From assembly GCA_030407005.1 (NCBI GenBank), contig JAUDYN010000007.1, forward strand, positions 2,666,001 through 2,730,000: 64,000 bases of DNA, given 5' to 3'. Shown here piece by piece: positions 1-12,340 of this stretch (its first letter is position 1; the number at the start of each line of letters is the position of its first letter). A model generated the notes under the pieces. That model made no database searches. It saw nothing but the letters and a program-made list of their open reading frames with translations, and was not told where the DNA came from. The position numbers were made by a program, and so were the translations under genes. The DNA is from Desarmillaria ectypa (lineage: Eukaryota > Basidiomycota > Agaricomycetes > Agaricales > Physalacriaceae).

Positions 1-79
1 TGAGTGCAGTTGTTTATATTTCCGGCGATAGAAGGGGGCGGTAAGCTACCATAATCCTGATGCATGAATGTCAGACAAA

Positions 80-776
80 TCAAATGGAAGAGGCCCCATC
101 CACGTACGACGGTGGGGTCGTTTGGATGCTATCCAAGCACCAATTGACATACTTCAGATTTCCTGGTTGCTCCGATTTGTACCAGGTTTGATGAGACCAT
201 AACGCATCAAAAATTATCTTCTGATTGTGCGGGAAAAGAGGCGAAGAAATGTACTCAGTAACATCGACCTTGTTCAATGTATAGGTTAATGCTTCATACT
301 GACCTCCGTAGCCTGATAAGTACCGATGGCAGATAACGTGGATGGGAAGATCAGTACCCGTAAATGTGGTTTCCGTCCACAGCTCCTCTAACTGAACTCG
401 CAAGGAATATATCTGATGTTCAGGAAAAGAGCCTTGAAGCCAATGTGATTATGTAGTTGCATGAGGATCTTGCTAACTTTCCGTGCGGCTCTGTCCTCGA
501 CGTGCTCCTGGCAGTCGACGAAGCAGGTAAGCTGGGGAATGAAGTCGTGTAGATAATGGATTTTCGGAGCCAAGCTATGTTGCATAGGTAGTATATGCAT
601 GTGAGGTTGGTGATGTATATACCCTGGGAAGTGATTAGGGATGGGACCGTCCGGTCGATCATGGTGAAGAGGGCACAGATGAACTGGTCCAAAACCAGAC
701 AAGGCGGCTTCAAAAATTTAGTGAAGCTCGCACAGGCTACGACCAACTCACTGGTTCCACGATCATCTCCTGGCAA
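80..776 (-). pseudogene. Frameshifted relic of an unknown fungal gene family
   Basis: Coding-like sequence on the minus strand is spread over several frames. Around 700-560 it reads GIYITNLTCIYYLCNIA; past about 560 the similarity moves to another frame (IHYLHDFIPQLTCFVDC, then HIGFKALF); and 403-80 is a further open segment containing LPIHVICHRYLSGYGG. The paralogue at 13640-14092 has the matching blocks in the same order (DIYITDLAYIYYLCNIA, YHGFIPQL, ITCFIDL, DIGFKTLF, IPICVYYHWYLS) in one frame. That is direct evidence of homology plus a frameshift here. The later change of frame, near 410, could be an intron. No start codon is convincing and the gene may extend left of the window. I do not recognise the family and assign no function. 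Confidence 0.6.
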
Positions 777-3164
777 ACTAGAAGTTAGTTAACGTTCCAT
801 TGCGTGATGACCATGCCGTTGATCACAACATGCTCTTCGAATCATGGAAGTAAGTATTGAGGCAGTCTAGATTTCAGGACGAGTACATGCGTGCAAGATG
901 CTGGAAACAGCCTTTGCACGTCACTGATTGCCAACCTAGATTCCTCAAAAATTTAGAGTTTTCCTCCAGGACGGTGTGCTGATTTCACGCTGGTCGATAG
1001 TTCAAGCGGGGACAACAGCGAACGGCGTGAGAGTGAGCGCCATCGACTGGGTCGTCCTGCCTATGCATCAAAGTGATCAGCAACGAACGCCATTTGAGCA
1101 TACATAATCCCCCTACAGAGTTAATCCGGTATCTTGCTCTTTCGATGCGTCCAGACCAGAGCGTCTTTATTGCGCCTGTGGCCACCGGTTCCTAGAGACT
1201 TGTCGGTGTCTGCAGGCCGTAAGTAACTGCTTCACGTTGCCAGCGTCCTGAAATTGGACTAATGGATCAGAACCGCAAATCCCTTGACATACGGACCTTC
1301 GTATTGGCGATAGATCGTGATTAAGGGCTTGTCGATATTCGACTAGATATACTGACAGAGAAGCATGTTAGCAGTTTGAACTTGTCTGCGGAATAGCAGC
1401 TAAATAAGATGAAAAGTACAAAACTCGCTAATGCCTACGTCATTCCCATTTTTATGGAGGTGGGAGGATACCGTTCAAGAGACTGTTGCAAGCCCAGGCT
1501 CAGAAAATGCCCTTTAGATGTCGCGACGCAACGACACGGTCTTGGATGACCTCCTCTGATATGAAATCAAGTAAAAAGAGAATAAAAAGAATAAATAGCT
1601 GCCTGGAACATCCGACGAGGTGGCTAGGCGCTTTTTGTCGTGAAGAGCCAGCCATGAAGCAAGCGGCGAGGAGTTGGCGCTATATCGGCGGCCCCGGTTG
1701 AAGTAAATGGCGCGCTTGGATGCTCTCGAATCCGGCAGTTCCCGTTGGTAATTTGGTAGTAAGTAGGAGCGCAACTGCAGGCAATTGCTATAGTACGAAC
1801 ATTGCGGACGTTCAATGTGGCGCGGGAGTTCAGGACCCACTTTCACAGCGAGATTCTGGGCCTGGTCTGTGTAGAAGCATATACTTGGCAAAGAAAACTA
1901 GTAGCTGAAACCGCCTTCCGTGAAAGAAGGTTAGAAACCGGGCCGCTGTCAACTGCTTCAACCCTAAGAGCTGCGTAAGCATAAACAGCACCGAGTGCCT
2001 GTACTTGTTCCCGGGAATCAGAACATTCTTAATGTCGTGGAAGACGGCAGATCTAGCCGACACACATTGCCAATTAACATCCTCGTTCTCCACATAATCA
2101 ACGGTTGTACGCCGTGTGGATGTGAGGCATTTGACCAATGATTAATGTCGCGTAAAATGTGAAAAAAGCGGAGCCGTCGAGCCTGAATATAAACGCGCGC
2201 TTGGCGCATGACACCATCTAATAAACGGGAGATAATCTATCGTAATCAGTAAATCAGTTCCATGATGTGCGCCGCCTGCACAGGTCGTGAAACACACCAG
2301 AGCTGCTGTGAAAAGTTGATGATGTGAAGAGATGTTCTGGAAGAGAAACAAATACTGCACTGGGTTCGGCGTTTTCCAGACAAATTCTAGGGAGACTATA
2401 CAGTACTGTGGGAGCCAACAAGAAGAGGGAAGGCCCTACCGTAAGACGGTCCAAACAAAGCAAATTCCCGATTGATTCCGCACAAGACCAAAGGATGAAA
2501 ATCGATCCGAGTCTTTGGATCCCAGAGTAAAGCGGCTATGAATGGACAAATGTTCAGAGTCCCCCAGCAACCATCGGATCCCAGCAGGGTTGAAGGCAGG
2601 GTCCTCACTTGTTTTGATGTTGGGTGCGAACACTGGATCCAAAACGGAGTTCGGTGGCTTGATGTGATAAGGATCGTGGCCTACGAGGACCGGAACAGAT
2701 ATCCGAAATGGAGGTTCTGCACCAAGGTACGCGAGGCGTCATTCAATAAACATGGCTTACGTCTAACGGACCGGTAAAAGAATGAGCATGTCAGTGTACA
2801 ATATCGTATACGGACTAGTACATTGTCTGTGTATGAATGTGCGAATGGATGATCAACAGCCTCGTTAATGGAATAAGCGTAAGAGGCGAGAAGCATGTGC
2901 ATGTTGTTACAAAGAAGAGATGGGAATGATGACTGGTAAAAATACATTGCAAGGACGAAGAGCGGGTGGCAATGAAGCGAAGAGAAGAAAGCGTAAGTCG
3001 CTAGGAAGCTATTATGCATAAAATAAAAGGACAATGTTCGTTATAATAGAGTACGAGTGTGAAGGTGAACGACGGCGATGAAAGCGAATACGAAAGCGAA
3101 AACGTAGTCCGTAAATACGAAGCACGAAAGGCGCCAAAAGGAAGAATGATATGGAGGGAATGGC
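777..3164. other. Gene-poor stretch, no supported gene
   Basis: Open frames on both strands are short (70-125 codons), often lack ATG starts, have mixed composition and resemble nothing I recognise. No phase-consistent chain of exons could be assembled. It is either intergenic DNA or fully decayed sequence. Confidence 0.5.
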
Positions 3165-4163
3165 TCATGCCATGGCGATCTCAATGTAGCTCCGCCAGCG
3201 CCAGCTGCTGCTCCTAGTCAAAGATGCTCCATCCTTCTCACGGGTACTATCCTCCCGCTCGTTCCGAAGATCAATGAAGCTCTTGAGATGTAGCCAGTCA
3301 GATCTACTCCCCCGCGAGCCTTGCAAATGCTCTGGGACGGGAGGAAATACATCAATGAAGCTCTCATCAGAATCCGAAGACTCGTCATCGTCGTCGGAGA
3401 GCTCATCATCGCCTTCATCGTCAGAGAGACTGATAAAGTTTTGAGACGTGGAGAGCGACTGCGCGCGTTTTCGGTGGCCCTCAAGAGCTGCTAATGCAGA
3501 GCTACGGCGGAGGGTGCGGTAGCGGGTAGAAACGGTAGAAGTGGAGATACTGCGAGCAGCGCGACGAGAGAGCAGTGGCGTCTTGACCACAGGGGGATTT
3601 AGGGGGCGGGACAGAGTAGGCGACGACATTTTTGGCTTGGTTATTCGGAGAGGCTTGGTTAGGAAGTCTGGGAGACTACGAGAGGAAGAAGCGACTGGGG
3701 AAGGAGTCGGCACTACCGGCAGGTCAGGGAGTGTAATGGACGGCGCAGGCTTGGGGGACGGCATGGCGCGCAGCCGCGGAGATGCCGAACGGGAGTTAAA
3801 CGTTGGGGAGTCTGGAAGAGGACTGCGAACAGAGACTAGTTAGCTGACGAACAATAAAGAAAAACAACAAAGAACATACGGGTGCTGCGCCACCACCTCT
3901 GACCAGTGATTGTTTGACCTGCGTTTTGAACGCTGCGAGCGTGTCTCTGCTAGGTCGAGAGATAGAAATGACCGAAACTCATTGACGTCGCGTCTCGACT
4001 GCGGAGTAAAATGATAGGCTGAGGATTGGTCGGACGACGCCATTGGAAGGCTGCCTCTGCGGGGCCCGAGCTCATTAATGTCGGCAGGTAATGCTGGTGA
4101 GGTTGGCGAGGACAACAGGCCGGAAGTGAAGAAGGGCGAGTACGGCGAGCCTGTGCGGAACAT
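3165..4163 (-). CDS. Disordered Ser/Pro-rich protein with acidic tract (unknown)
   Basis: Two-exon model of about 313 residues. Exon 1 is 4163-3880, the intron 3879-3823 (GTATGT..GCAG, 57 nt) and exon 2 is 3822-3165; a Pro codon is split 2+1 across the junction and the frame continues. The protein starts MFRTGSPYSPFFTSG. It is rich in Ser, Pro and Arg, and near residues 230-250 has a strongly acidic run (SLSDDEGDDELSDDDDESS) followed by a hydrophobic patch with FIDVFPPVPEHL. Nearly all of it looks disordered. I see no enzyme motif, signal peptide or membrane segment. It may be a regulatory or scaffold protein, but that is a guess from composition only. Confidence 0.7.
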
Positions 4164-7100
4164 CGTCGACGACGAATGAAAGGTGCCACTACGCTAAGAG
4201 GACGAGTTATATAGCCTGCCTCATGGGCAGGGCCGATACAGTAACCGTTTTTTTCAGAATCTGAGAATTTCGAATTCCAAGGTAGGCAACCAAGATCGGA
4301 CGTGGCAAGATCCCATCTGCGTTGCCTTATTGTCACGGTCACGGTCACGCTGTGGCTTCGCGGATCCTGTTCGTTGTTGACATCGACAAGTAGGAAACAT
4401 AGCCTCGAATTCACACATCGTCGACTTCGCTGCTCCATGACGAAGATCAGTTCTGCCCGGTACTCACCTCAGTTGTATTGCTAAGCGAGTATTCGCTCAA
4501 CTTTACTGAAAGCGTCTTCGGGTGCGCCACAGGCACCGCAATCTCCACTCATCTTCCAGCGCCTATCGTGCCGATATCTATTCCTCCATCCGTACAAAAA
4601 TACATAACAATCAATTATCATATCATCTATTCCATCTTGGTATATCAACATCCTTTTTTGAGACTGTATTCATCCTTCCAGCATTAGCTTCGATATATTA
4701 ACATCAGTGTCTGTCGAAGACATCCTCGATACCCGAGTCAATCGCTGCGAGCACTGTTCCCGCCTTCTAATTCGTTTGTCATCAAGACCGTACTCGGCTT
4801 CCATGGCAACGACTACAGCTGTATATGGAACGTGGCACCATGTCCACCGATCCGAGTCTCCGATATGTGGGTCCAGTCAAATACACCTCCTCGGTCTGTT
4901 TCAGCTTTCAAACTTTTTTCTGCCTGCTGTTACTAACGCTGAGGTGTCTGTAATCACACGGATTCGCAAGCACATGGTGATTTTCAGGCTGCGGTGATGA
5001 TGATCCAAATGGCCTTTATCCACTCGTCGCCTCTCGTTCCCTTTTACATACTCAATCACATCGCTGTCTATAGATACCCTTCACCATCCACATGTTCCTG
5101 CCCTTCTGAGCCTTTGTCTATTGATGATTTGCCCCCCCTTCTACAGTCTAGAATACTGATTCCCATAATGAACGTCAACTCTGGCGACGTACTTCGCGAG
5201 ACGAGAATGACTCCTTCGTTCTCGGAGTTCTCACAGTAGCCTGCATCACATTCTAGTGCCCTTCTGTATCTATTTTCTGGGCGCATGATTCATTCAACGA
5301 ACAATGGAAGGGGTCGTCCTGAGATCAAGTGGGTCCCCATTGTCCTCAATCTGCGGATCAAGTCTTATCAAGTCCCCCCTCTGTGTTAACAGTTGAATAA
5401 TTCACGTCGTAGAGAAGAAGGAAAATGTCACTTGGCCGTCCAACTCCATCCGTCACTTTGACCGACGTCCACCTCCTATTGTCCGACGTCATCATAATTC
5501 CTTTAGCGATCCTCAGAAAAGAACTGAAAGAATTTCCGTGCAGTCGGACTGGTACGAGTGCCTGACGGTGTATGTATGGTAAGGTCGGGGAGCACTGGTA
5601 AGGTCAATACCGATGACTAAGGGCAGGTGCACCGGCGAAACATTGGAACAGGACAAGAGCCTGAGGCGTCATTTTCCGAGGCACCAAAGGTCATTGGAGC
5701 GGTTAATTGCAGGGTCGGTAAATTATTCATTGTCGGGAGTGTGGGTTCACGATTTGTATTACAGGTGGATAGGCGGTTGTCTCATTCGGAACACTCCATG
5801 ACTCGAATTTGTAGGGAATTCGGGGCCTTGCGTGTAAGCCTATTGACTGGGTTACACGCCGGGGAGGTATCTTAATCAGCCCTAGGGAGTTGCTATGCCA
5901 TCTTCTACTCATTGGAGTCGCACTGTCATTGTTCAATGCTTATTGTAAGTAATGTCTACCCGTGACTATATACAAGTACGTATAATTAGACGTAATGCGT
6001 ATCTATGTCAATTCTTTCCTTGAAGTACGGGATCTACTAGTTCATTGTAGTAAGGGTCTCAAAGGCAAATAAGTAATAATCCCCGTCGCCATACATACTT
6101 ACATAGTCTTGGAGGCGCGATTAGCCAAGCGCCTCTACCATCGGTGATTATGTCAGATAGATGTGCTAAATTCTCATCGAAGCCCAGCGAAACGTCGGCC
6201 GAAAAAACATAAACTGTCCTCGCTTATCAACCTCGTTGTTATGTCGAGGTGCGGACCACGGCGATCGTCAATTCCACACTTCCCCAGATGACCACGGAAG
6301 GACTCTTTGGTTCCAGCCCCCGAACAGTTCGAATAGCTTAATCTGTTCTTCACTCGCGAGTAAACGCCGTCAAACGACGGGCGGTTGACGGCGCAGCATT
6401 TATTAGCCAGTCATGCATGGGCACATTGTCATCAGACGTGATATCTCCGTGACAGTGTGATGTGCTGACCTAACTGGGGTATTTTCTGGTGTCCTCTACC
6501 CCATTTCCTACGGATTTGTGCACGAGCTTCAGTGAGTTTTGAGCCAATGTATACGGTATTTTGGCAAGTGCGCGTATACATATGCTCCGCATCCGAGATT
6601 TTTCCGAATGTGATAATGCATATCCCTGCCAAAACCCTTCGGCAACAGTATGCATGATCTATTACATTTTGTGCATAAATCCCCGCGAACGAGCTCGGGA
6701 GTCACCCTATCGTATGCATTATCACATTTTGTACTGTATGCATGTACCCTGACAAAGGTGGCGCTGCGACCATGAATGGTATTTGAGGCGGGCATTGACG
6801 GCGTCTCAAATCGTACGATACGACAAGTCCGGGAGAAAATGGGTGGCGCAGTCGTCAGGCGTCGCGGACACGAGGCAGAGAGAACTGTTCGTTCCTATTG
6901 GACGCAAGGTGGGTTTTGTCGTCAACTGGTATCGAGTCAGGGTCGTACCTGGATTGGCGGCGAAGAAACGAGGATAGCATGTGTTACCGGATATCGAATG
7001 GGATGACGGTAAGTAGAACGATGCTTGCAGAGGCCAACGTTCATACATCCACGAGGCAGGCCAGAGTAGATTCTGATCTTGAAAAGTGAGGAGTCCTGAG

Positions 7101-7953
7101 TTCTTAGTTGGCATATAGGAACGCCGGTATTCCTCCTGAGCCGGAACTAACGTTACCAGGTATGTTTTGCAAGACCCTCATGATTTCATCTTCCGTTATC
7201 ACATCGGGTGCAAAGCAACTGAAAATGCAGATGGTACGATGGTCAGAAACGTGATCAGAATGAGGGAGAAGACGTACTCTGAGTATTCAAATATTCAAGT
7301 TCGAGCCCTGAGGAAACGTTATAATCGTTGCGTTGTCAAGTACATAGTTTTAGATGCATCAATTAGCCCTAGGCTCGCTTGGGCGATGGTCTGTAGAATT
7401 AGAGCGGACGGACCACCGGCTCCGTTAAAACTAGTCCTAAAAATTAAGTCTCGACTTTGACTAGCTACGCCACCAAGGGTTGTCAGTCTAAGTGATCGAG
7501 CAGCCCTCGAGGGGAAATAGAGGGAAATAGCAGGCCGGGTTCGTTGGCATAACCGGAAAACCAAAGCGGGCCTAGAGAAAGGTAAATTATTGTGGTAGGA
7601 CATGTCCTTTGTTATCGTGCTGCAAGGCCTGCATATATTTACACTCAAGGCGGGCGTTACTACCCGTGCAGACGTCGTAGTGCCATAGAGACATGGAACA
7701 GCAGCATCATTCGTGAAGATGGAGATATAGGTCTCCACGGAAAACCTATACCGGCGATGATGATGGTGATAGATTTTTGTCAGTGTAAATATCGTTGAGA
7801 AGGCCGGTGGAGGAGTAACGGGAAGCCGAAGAATCGCCGCTGTGGGCGTTTGGCGGTCCCTATTATTTTCTAGGGAGAGAGACAAATAGAACGACAAAAG
7901 CGGCTGACGCTCGTTCCGCTTCGGTCATAGCAAGTTCCTTCCCTCATGTAGCC
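4164..7953. other. 3.8-kb stretch without a supported gene
   Basis: All open frames are short and lack recognisable motifs; the longest (7897-7319, minus, 192 codons) has no family resemblance and no coding-like neighbours. The only distinct structure is a perfect 16-bp inverted repeat at 6607-6622 and 6713-6728. Confidence 0.5.
6607..6728. repeat. Perfect 16-bp inverted repeat, 90-bp loop
   Basis: The left arm AATGTGATAATGCATA (6607-6622) is the exact reverse complement of 6713-6728. Ninety bases separate the arms, and further TATGCAT-type words lie inside and just beyond. It could be the remains of a small inverted-repeat transposon or a cruciform-forming element. No transposase and no clear target-site duplication were seen. 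Confidence 0.6.
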
Positions 7954-9037
7954 ATGCCTCCTGCTACGCTAAAAGTCAACTCTTCCGTCTCTCTTCCCAT
8001 GAATATCTCGCAGCCCTTCAGCGTGTCTTCAAGTAGCAATTCCAAGACAGTAGTTCGTCTCGCCAAGGAAAACGCGCGACTCAATGCTCTCCTCAAGTCG
8101 ACTCAGACAAAGCTCGATCTACTGGAACGCTTTGTACGGTTTCTAGCGGCATTTGGTACGGATCCAGAGATCATGGAGAGGGCCGAGCAAGCCATGTGGG
8201 CTATCTCGACTCCCAGTTTGGGTCCACAGGCGAGCTCTTCGTGCGAGTTGGCAGTTGACCGCCACGGATACAGAGTCAAGGAGAAGGAGCAGGCTCCGGA
8301 TCATATTTTGAATCGCGATCACATTACGCCGGAACAACTTCGCGTCGTTGAATCGATTGAAAGACTCTGTGGCCAATTTAGCGGGACAGATTTGGGATCG
8401 TTGGAGGGAGGCAATACGAGTGTTGAATCAGCTGGGGTATGCCTTTTCGAACTCCGCGCTAGTTTTAGCTGACTTTGGACAGACGTACGAAGTTGATGCG
8501 GATAAGACTATGGTCGAGCAGGAGGACCGAACTCCCAAGAAAATCAAAGCACCAGTTACTTTTACCCTTGGACCGCCTACAGCGAAACGCAATCTGACGA
8601 AATTCAGGCTGGACCCGGATTTTTCCCTGACACCTGTGAAGACGATAACGGCTCTAACTACCCGAGTGACACCTCCATCACGAACAACGCCCACGCATAG
8701 AACCGTGCTAGGACAATCATCCATCCAAACGACGCCCATTCAGCGAATCGGGCGCAAAATTCCAGCGAAGCGACATACTAGCCCCGGCCATTTTTCATCC
8801 AACTCGGGCAGTCCAGTCCAGTTGACTCCACGTGCTAAGACCTCGATACCTTTACGTCGACCGAAACCCCCAGCTATACCAGCCCAACGATCGCTATACA
8901 AGCCTACTGTGTCCTCTGCAATGAGATCTGTTTCTGCTGGCCAGACTTTGAGGATGCCTCGATTGTCTTCTCAGAGAAGGACCTTGCAACCCAAGAAGGA
9001 GAAAGAAAACATAAAGAGAAACGTTATATCTCGTTAG
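7954..9037 (+). CDS. Coiled-coil protein with basic Ser/Thr-Pro-rich tail (unknown)
   Basis: Two exons, 7954-8436 and 8483-9037, flank a 46-nt intron (GTATGC..ACAG) containing a CTGAC branch-like word; both sides are phase 0, giving about 345 residues. Residues ~35-70 (VVRLAKENARLNALLKSTQ and onward) form a clear leucine-zipper-like coiled coil. The second half is basic and rich in TP/SP/RR, with repeated Thr-Pro-like phosphosites (TPVK, TPPS, TTPT, TTPIQR), and ends in a Lys/Arg-rich tail. No transmembrane segment or signal peptide is visible. The layout (N-terminal coiled coil plus basic phosphosite-rich tail) recalls chromatin or spindle-associated proteins, but I cannot name a family. Confidence 0.75.
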
Positions 9038-9203
9038 AATAGAGTCTGTATCATGTCACTGTATTCTCCGTGGAATCGAACGAATTACGAGATCAGACTC
9101 CGAACGAAGCGGCTTTCGATACGCGTTGAAGTACGCGACGTGATCACATGATGACTAGTATTTATGGTCTTATGCTTGCTTTCGCTTACTTCTTTCTGCT
9201 TCC

Positions 9204-10802
9204 ATGTACTATCCACGCACAAGATCTATCTCCCCTCTCTCGTCGTCGCCGCCATCATCACCCGGCCCATGCATAGACTCGTCGCCTCCATCCTCGCCCA
9301 GTATCTTTGCCGTTGACAGCGAGCCTGAGTCGATCCATCCGTCGCCCCATCCTTATGCTGCAAGCATAAAAGCAACGAAAAGACCCCCGGAATACGACGC
9401 CGAGAGGGGAAAATACGCGAACAAGAGACTATTGCCCCAGTCGCCTAATGGCCAGGTCGCCAAAAGAAGGAGGCAGACATCACAGATGGACTTGAAGGAG
9501 TTGGACTTTGACGACGTGCTGATCGACACGGTCGAATTGAATGTTGTTGCTGATACCAGCCTTGACGCTGATGCATCCTTTGAGCTGAATTCGTCGGCTC
9601 TTCTCGCGCAGAATGAGAAGATATGGGAGGATGCTGTCGAGGAAATCTACAGGTCGGGATGCGGCCAAGTTGACTTGGTGTAAGCAGCATATGCCTTTCT
9701 ATGTGGCATTCTTTACTTATTATCTGATAGGGGGAGGGATCTTCAACTAATCCCAGACACTGCTATCGATGGATTGTCCAAATTCTTTGTTCCGTCGGAT
9801 AAACAGGAGCGCGAATATGTTTCAACTAGTCCAATGTTGCAGCAGAAAGTGTTCAAACGAAACTTCACAGCTCCTGCGACTACAGACGCCTCGAAATCAC
9901 GTTTCGAGATGCGTCTATCGACGTGTAGTGTTTTGTCGTTGGGTGTACCTCGGGAAGAGATCCATTTGCAGTTGCGGAACAACGTGATTTCTGTGCTGCC
10001 TATAGATCTCTTCGACCTGCAGAAATTAACACTTCTTGGACTCCGTACGTTTATACATCTTTCACGTTGTTGCTCTGGTCACTAATTAAAGCGTGTAGAA
10101 CAAAATTGCCTGACATACATCCCTCCCGAAATCGCTCAGCTGGAGAACCTCCGCGAGCTCAATCTTTCGATGAATAAACTTGAATACCTCCCGTCCGAGA
10201 TGCTGCGCATGAAGTTCAAAAAACTGACGCTCATAGGCAATCCATGGAGACAGGCTCCAGATCAATCCCCGCGGCCCATCTCAGAGACGCAACATATTCT
10301 CCCGCACGTTATTCCCCTTGCGGAACTGTGCCTCCGCATTCTGTTCTCGCCTCCCTCACCTCCCTCTCCCCAAACTGTTTTGGAGAAATACTACGATCTC
10401 CCTCTCGCTGAGGACAAGTACTATACCCCTGGCCGGAAGCAGTGGCCCTCTATAGGCCCACACCTAAAGAGCGTACTGAATGCATGTGTACCGGGGTCAG
10501 TGTACATCGATCCAGACCTTCCACAAGCGACGGGGACGGGTGTCTGCAGATGCGGCGGTGTCTTTGTACAGCATGCAGAGGAGAGGTTTACCTGGGAGAG
10601 TATCGTCGCGGGGTTTGACTTGGGAGAGAGAGCTAAGGTTCCGATGAGATGGAGAGGCTGTCAATGGGGGTGTTTGGACTATTTAGAGGGATCGAAGGGA
10701 GAGAAAGATGATCTTCTGACCGAGGTTCTGAGCGATGAGGATGTGGTCAGGCCCATTGAGGTCGGACAAGGCGAACTGGACTTCTCGGATGACGAAACGT
10801 AG
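9204..10802 (+). CDS. Leucine-rich repeat protein
   Basis: Three exons, 9204-9679, 9731-10044 and 10099-10802, with phase-matched introns of 51 and 54 nt; about 497 residues. Residues 1-110 are Ser/Pro-rich and disordered with a KRLLP..AKRRR basic patch that could act as a nuclear signal. From ~225 onward there are at least three leucine-rich repeats, clearest across the exon 2/3 join (QQNCLTYIPPEIAQLENL, then LRELNLSMNKLEYLPSEM, then FKKLTLIGNPW). The C-terminal part carries CRCGG and CQWGC motifs that might bind a metal, then an acidic tail. LRRs usually mediate protein binding. The partner cannot be read from sequence; no kinase, NB-ARC or secretion feature is present. Confidence 0.85.
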
Positions 10803-11015
10803 GGTTCGACAACACAATTGTATTACTATTTCCTCAGAATAAGCCATGTTTATTATTATTGTACTATAATCACAAACGTTCACATAAGAATGACCTAACA
10901 GTACTTCATGACATTGACAGACAATCTTGAGGATTTATTGCGGACTTAAAATCAGCAACGAGTAGATTGGTCAGATTCAAAAGGATCTCTAAAGAACCAT
11001 CAGGGCTCGAAGAGA

Positions 11016-11237
11016 CTACTTCTTGCAGATTTCGCCCAGACTGTCTTCATTGAAGGTCATCTTCTCTCCAGACGTTGAGTCTGGTGACCCCGACGAGGTC
11101 GATGTTCCGCTATCGTCGTCGTCCGACGCTCGTCTTGAGGACTGGGTTCCATATTGCATCATCACAACCCGCAGATACTGTATCAGAAAGTCGTTCTGTT
11201 GCCATGTCAGATGGTATATGTCACAATGGCAGAAACG
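11016..11237 (-). CDS. Orphan coding-like 3' exon (unknown)
   Basis: A 73-codon open segment starts right after a CGTAG acceptor and ends at TAG. It reads RFCHCDIYHLTWQQNDFLIQ, continues YLRVVMMQYGTQSSRRAS, then an acidic DDDDSGTSTSSGS stretch, and ends SLGEICKK. Composition and the acceptor suggest a real terminal exon. I could not connect it in phase to an upstream exon; the adjacent secreted-protein gene on the same strand stops at 11351. It may be the last exon of that gene by alternative splicing, a separate small gene, or a remnant. Confidence 0.35.
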   Translation of the reverse strand, partial: RFCHCDIYHLTWQQNDFLIQYLRVVMMQYGTQSSRRASDDDDSGTSTSSGSPDSTSGEKMTFNEDSLGEICKK

Positions 11238-11350
11238 CTACGAGCCTCGTGTTGTTTCTCCGCACTCCACGGGGTAAGCACCACGTCAGTCAGTTCTGGT
11301 GTAAAAAATGCACCACCAGGGAGATAATTGGCTTCTCTATTCGAAAATCA

Positions 11351-12026
11351 CTATAAGTGAGGCGGAACCATCGGTGAATAGACACATCCGTACAACCAGG
11401 ACCCTTTGGTAAGAGCATTACCAGCGAGCAGAAGACACTGCTTGACGGCATTCTTGCATTTGTCCTGATCTTTCGAGTCTGAGATTATCTTGGATATGGG
11501 GGGTTTCTCGGGATTCTTAGAGACGTCGGAGAGAACAGTCCACCAGCGGTCCCCTCCATTCTCGTGATCCATTTCAAGGGCGCTTTGCTTGATCTGACGA
11601 CTGTTACTGATGGAAACTTTCCATAGCTCAAGCATGGTAACACACACCTCCTTGAAGAAATCTATTTCGCTCTGCTGTAGAGGACGACCGTTGGTGTTGG
11701 TGATGAGAATTGCACGGGTCGTCTGGTTGTCGTCGCTGTTCTTCATTTTCCAGTTTTCTGCAAGGTAATACCACCGACTGCCTGTCGTATCCGAGTTCAT
11801 TTGCTTTATGTCTTCATTTTTGGGTCCATCGTCCAGTTGTACTGTCATTGTTGTCTCGATGCTGCTCACATCTGACCGGAAATGCAATGCAGAATCAAAA
11901 ATAGGGCTAGATGTACGAACATGTCAAAGATGCACATAGTAAGCTGTGAAAATTTACTCACATTGCAGATGTTGATATAGTGAATGTCACACAAATAAAC
12001 AAGTGCCTGAGATCGACTAACTTCAT
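11351..12026 (-). CDS. Small secreted protein, four cysteines (unknown)
   Basis: Two exons, 12026-11962 and 11906-11351, around a 55-nt intron (GTGAGT..CTAG), in phase; about 207 residues. Exon 1 encodes a classical signal peptide (MKLVDLRHLFICVTFTISTSA) and the intron falls at the predicted cleavage region. The mature part is acidic and polar with four Cys (EVCVTM, DKCKNAVKQC, YGCVYS), enough for two disulphides, and several Trp (SRWYYLAENW, DRWWTVL). No catalytic motif is recognisable. Length, signal peptide and cysteines fit a small secreted fungal protein. It is transcribed divergently from the TFIIIC subunit gene, with 314 bp between the start codons. Confidence 0.75.
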
Positions 12027-12340
12027 CGGCGTGCTAGACGTGATAACAAATGAAGAGAACCAGCTCTGTTACCTGTCTTTCCATGGTCGGCCCTTTTTTA
12101 TAGCTAAGTTGGCACTGCACGCCAGTGCATGGGTGCCATCACGACAACGCATTTTGGGAACCGAGGCGGTTCAAAAATCTTTTGTTTAACATGATATACT
12201 GGGAAACCGGAAAGACTGCCGCAGGAAAGACGACAGGATGCAACTTAAAACAGGAAGGGGATACTTCCGGTCCGAGCTTCCGAAGAACATTGGGAAGTGA
12301 TTTCTAAACTGGGACTCAGCACTGATGAAATTGTACCAGC

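Noticed and set aside
3950..4438. 162-codon minus-strand open frame over exon 1 of the acidic protein
   Set aside because: It overlaps the phase-consistent exon 4163-3880 in another frame and has no intron or motif of its own.
7319..7897. 192-codon open frame on the minus strand
   Set aside because: No recognisable motif, no splice partner, mixed composition; a chance open frame of this size is plausible in this DNA.
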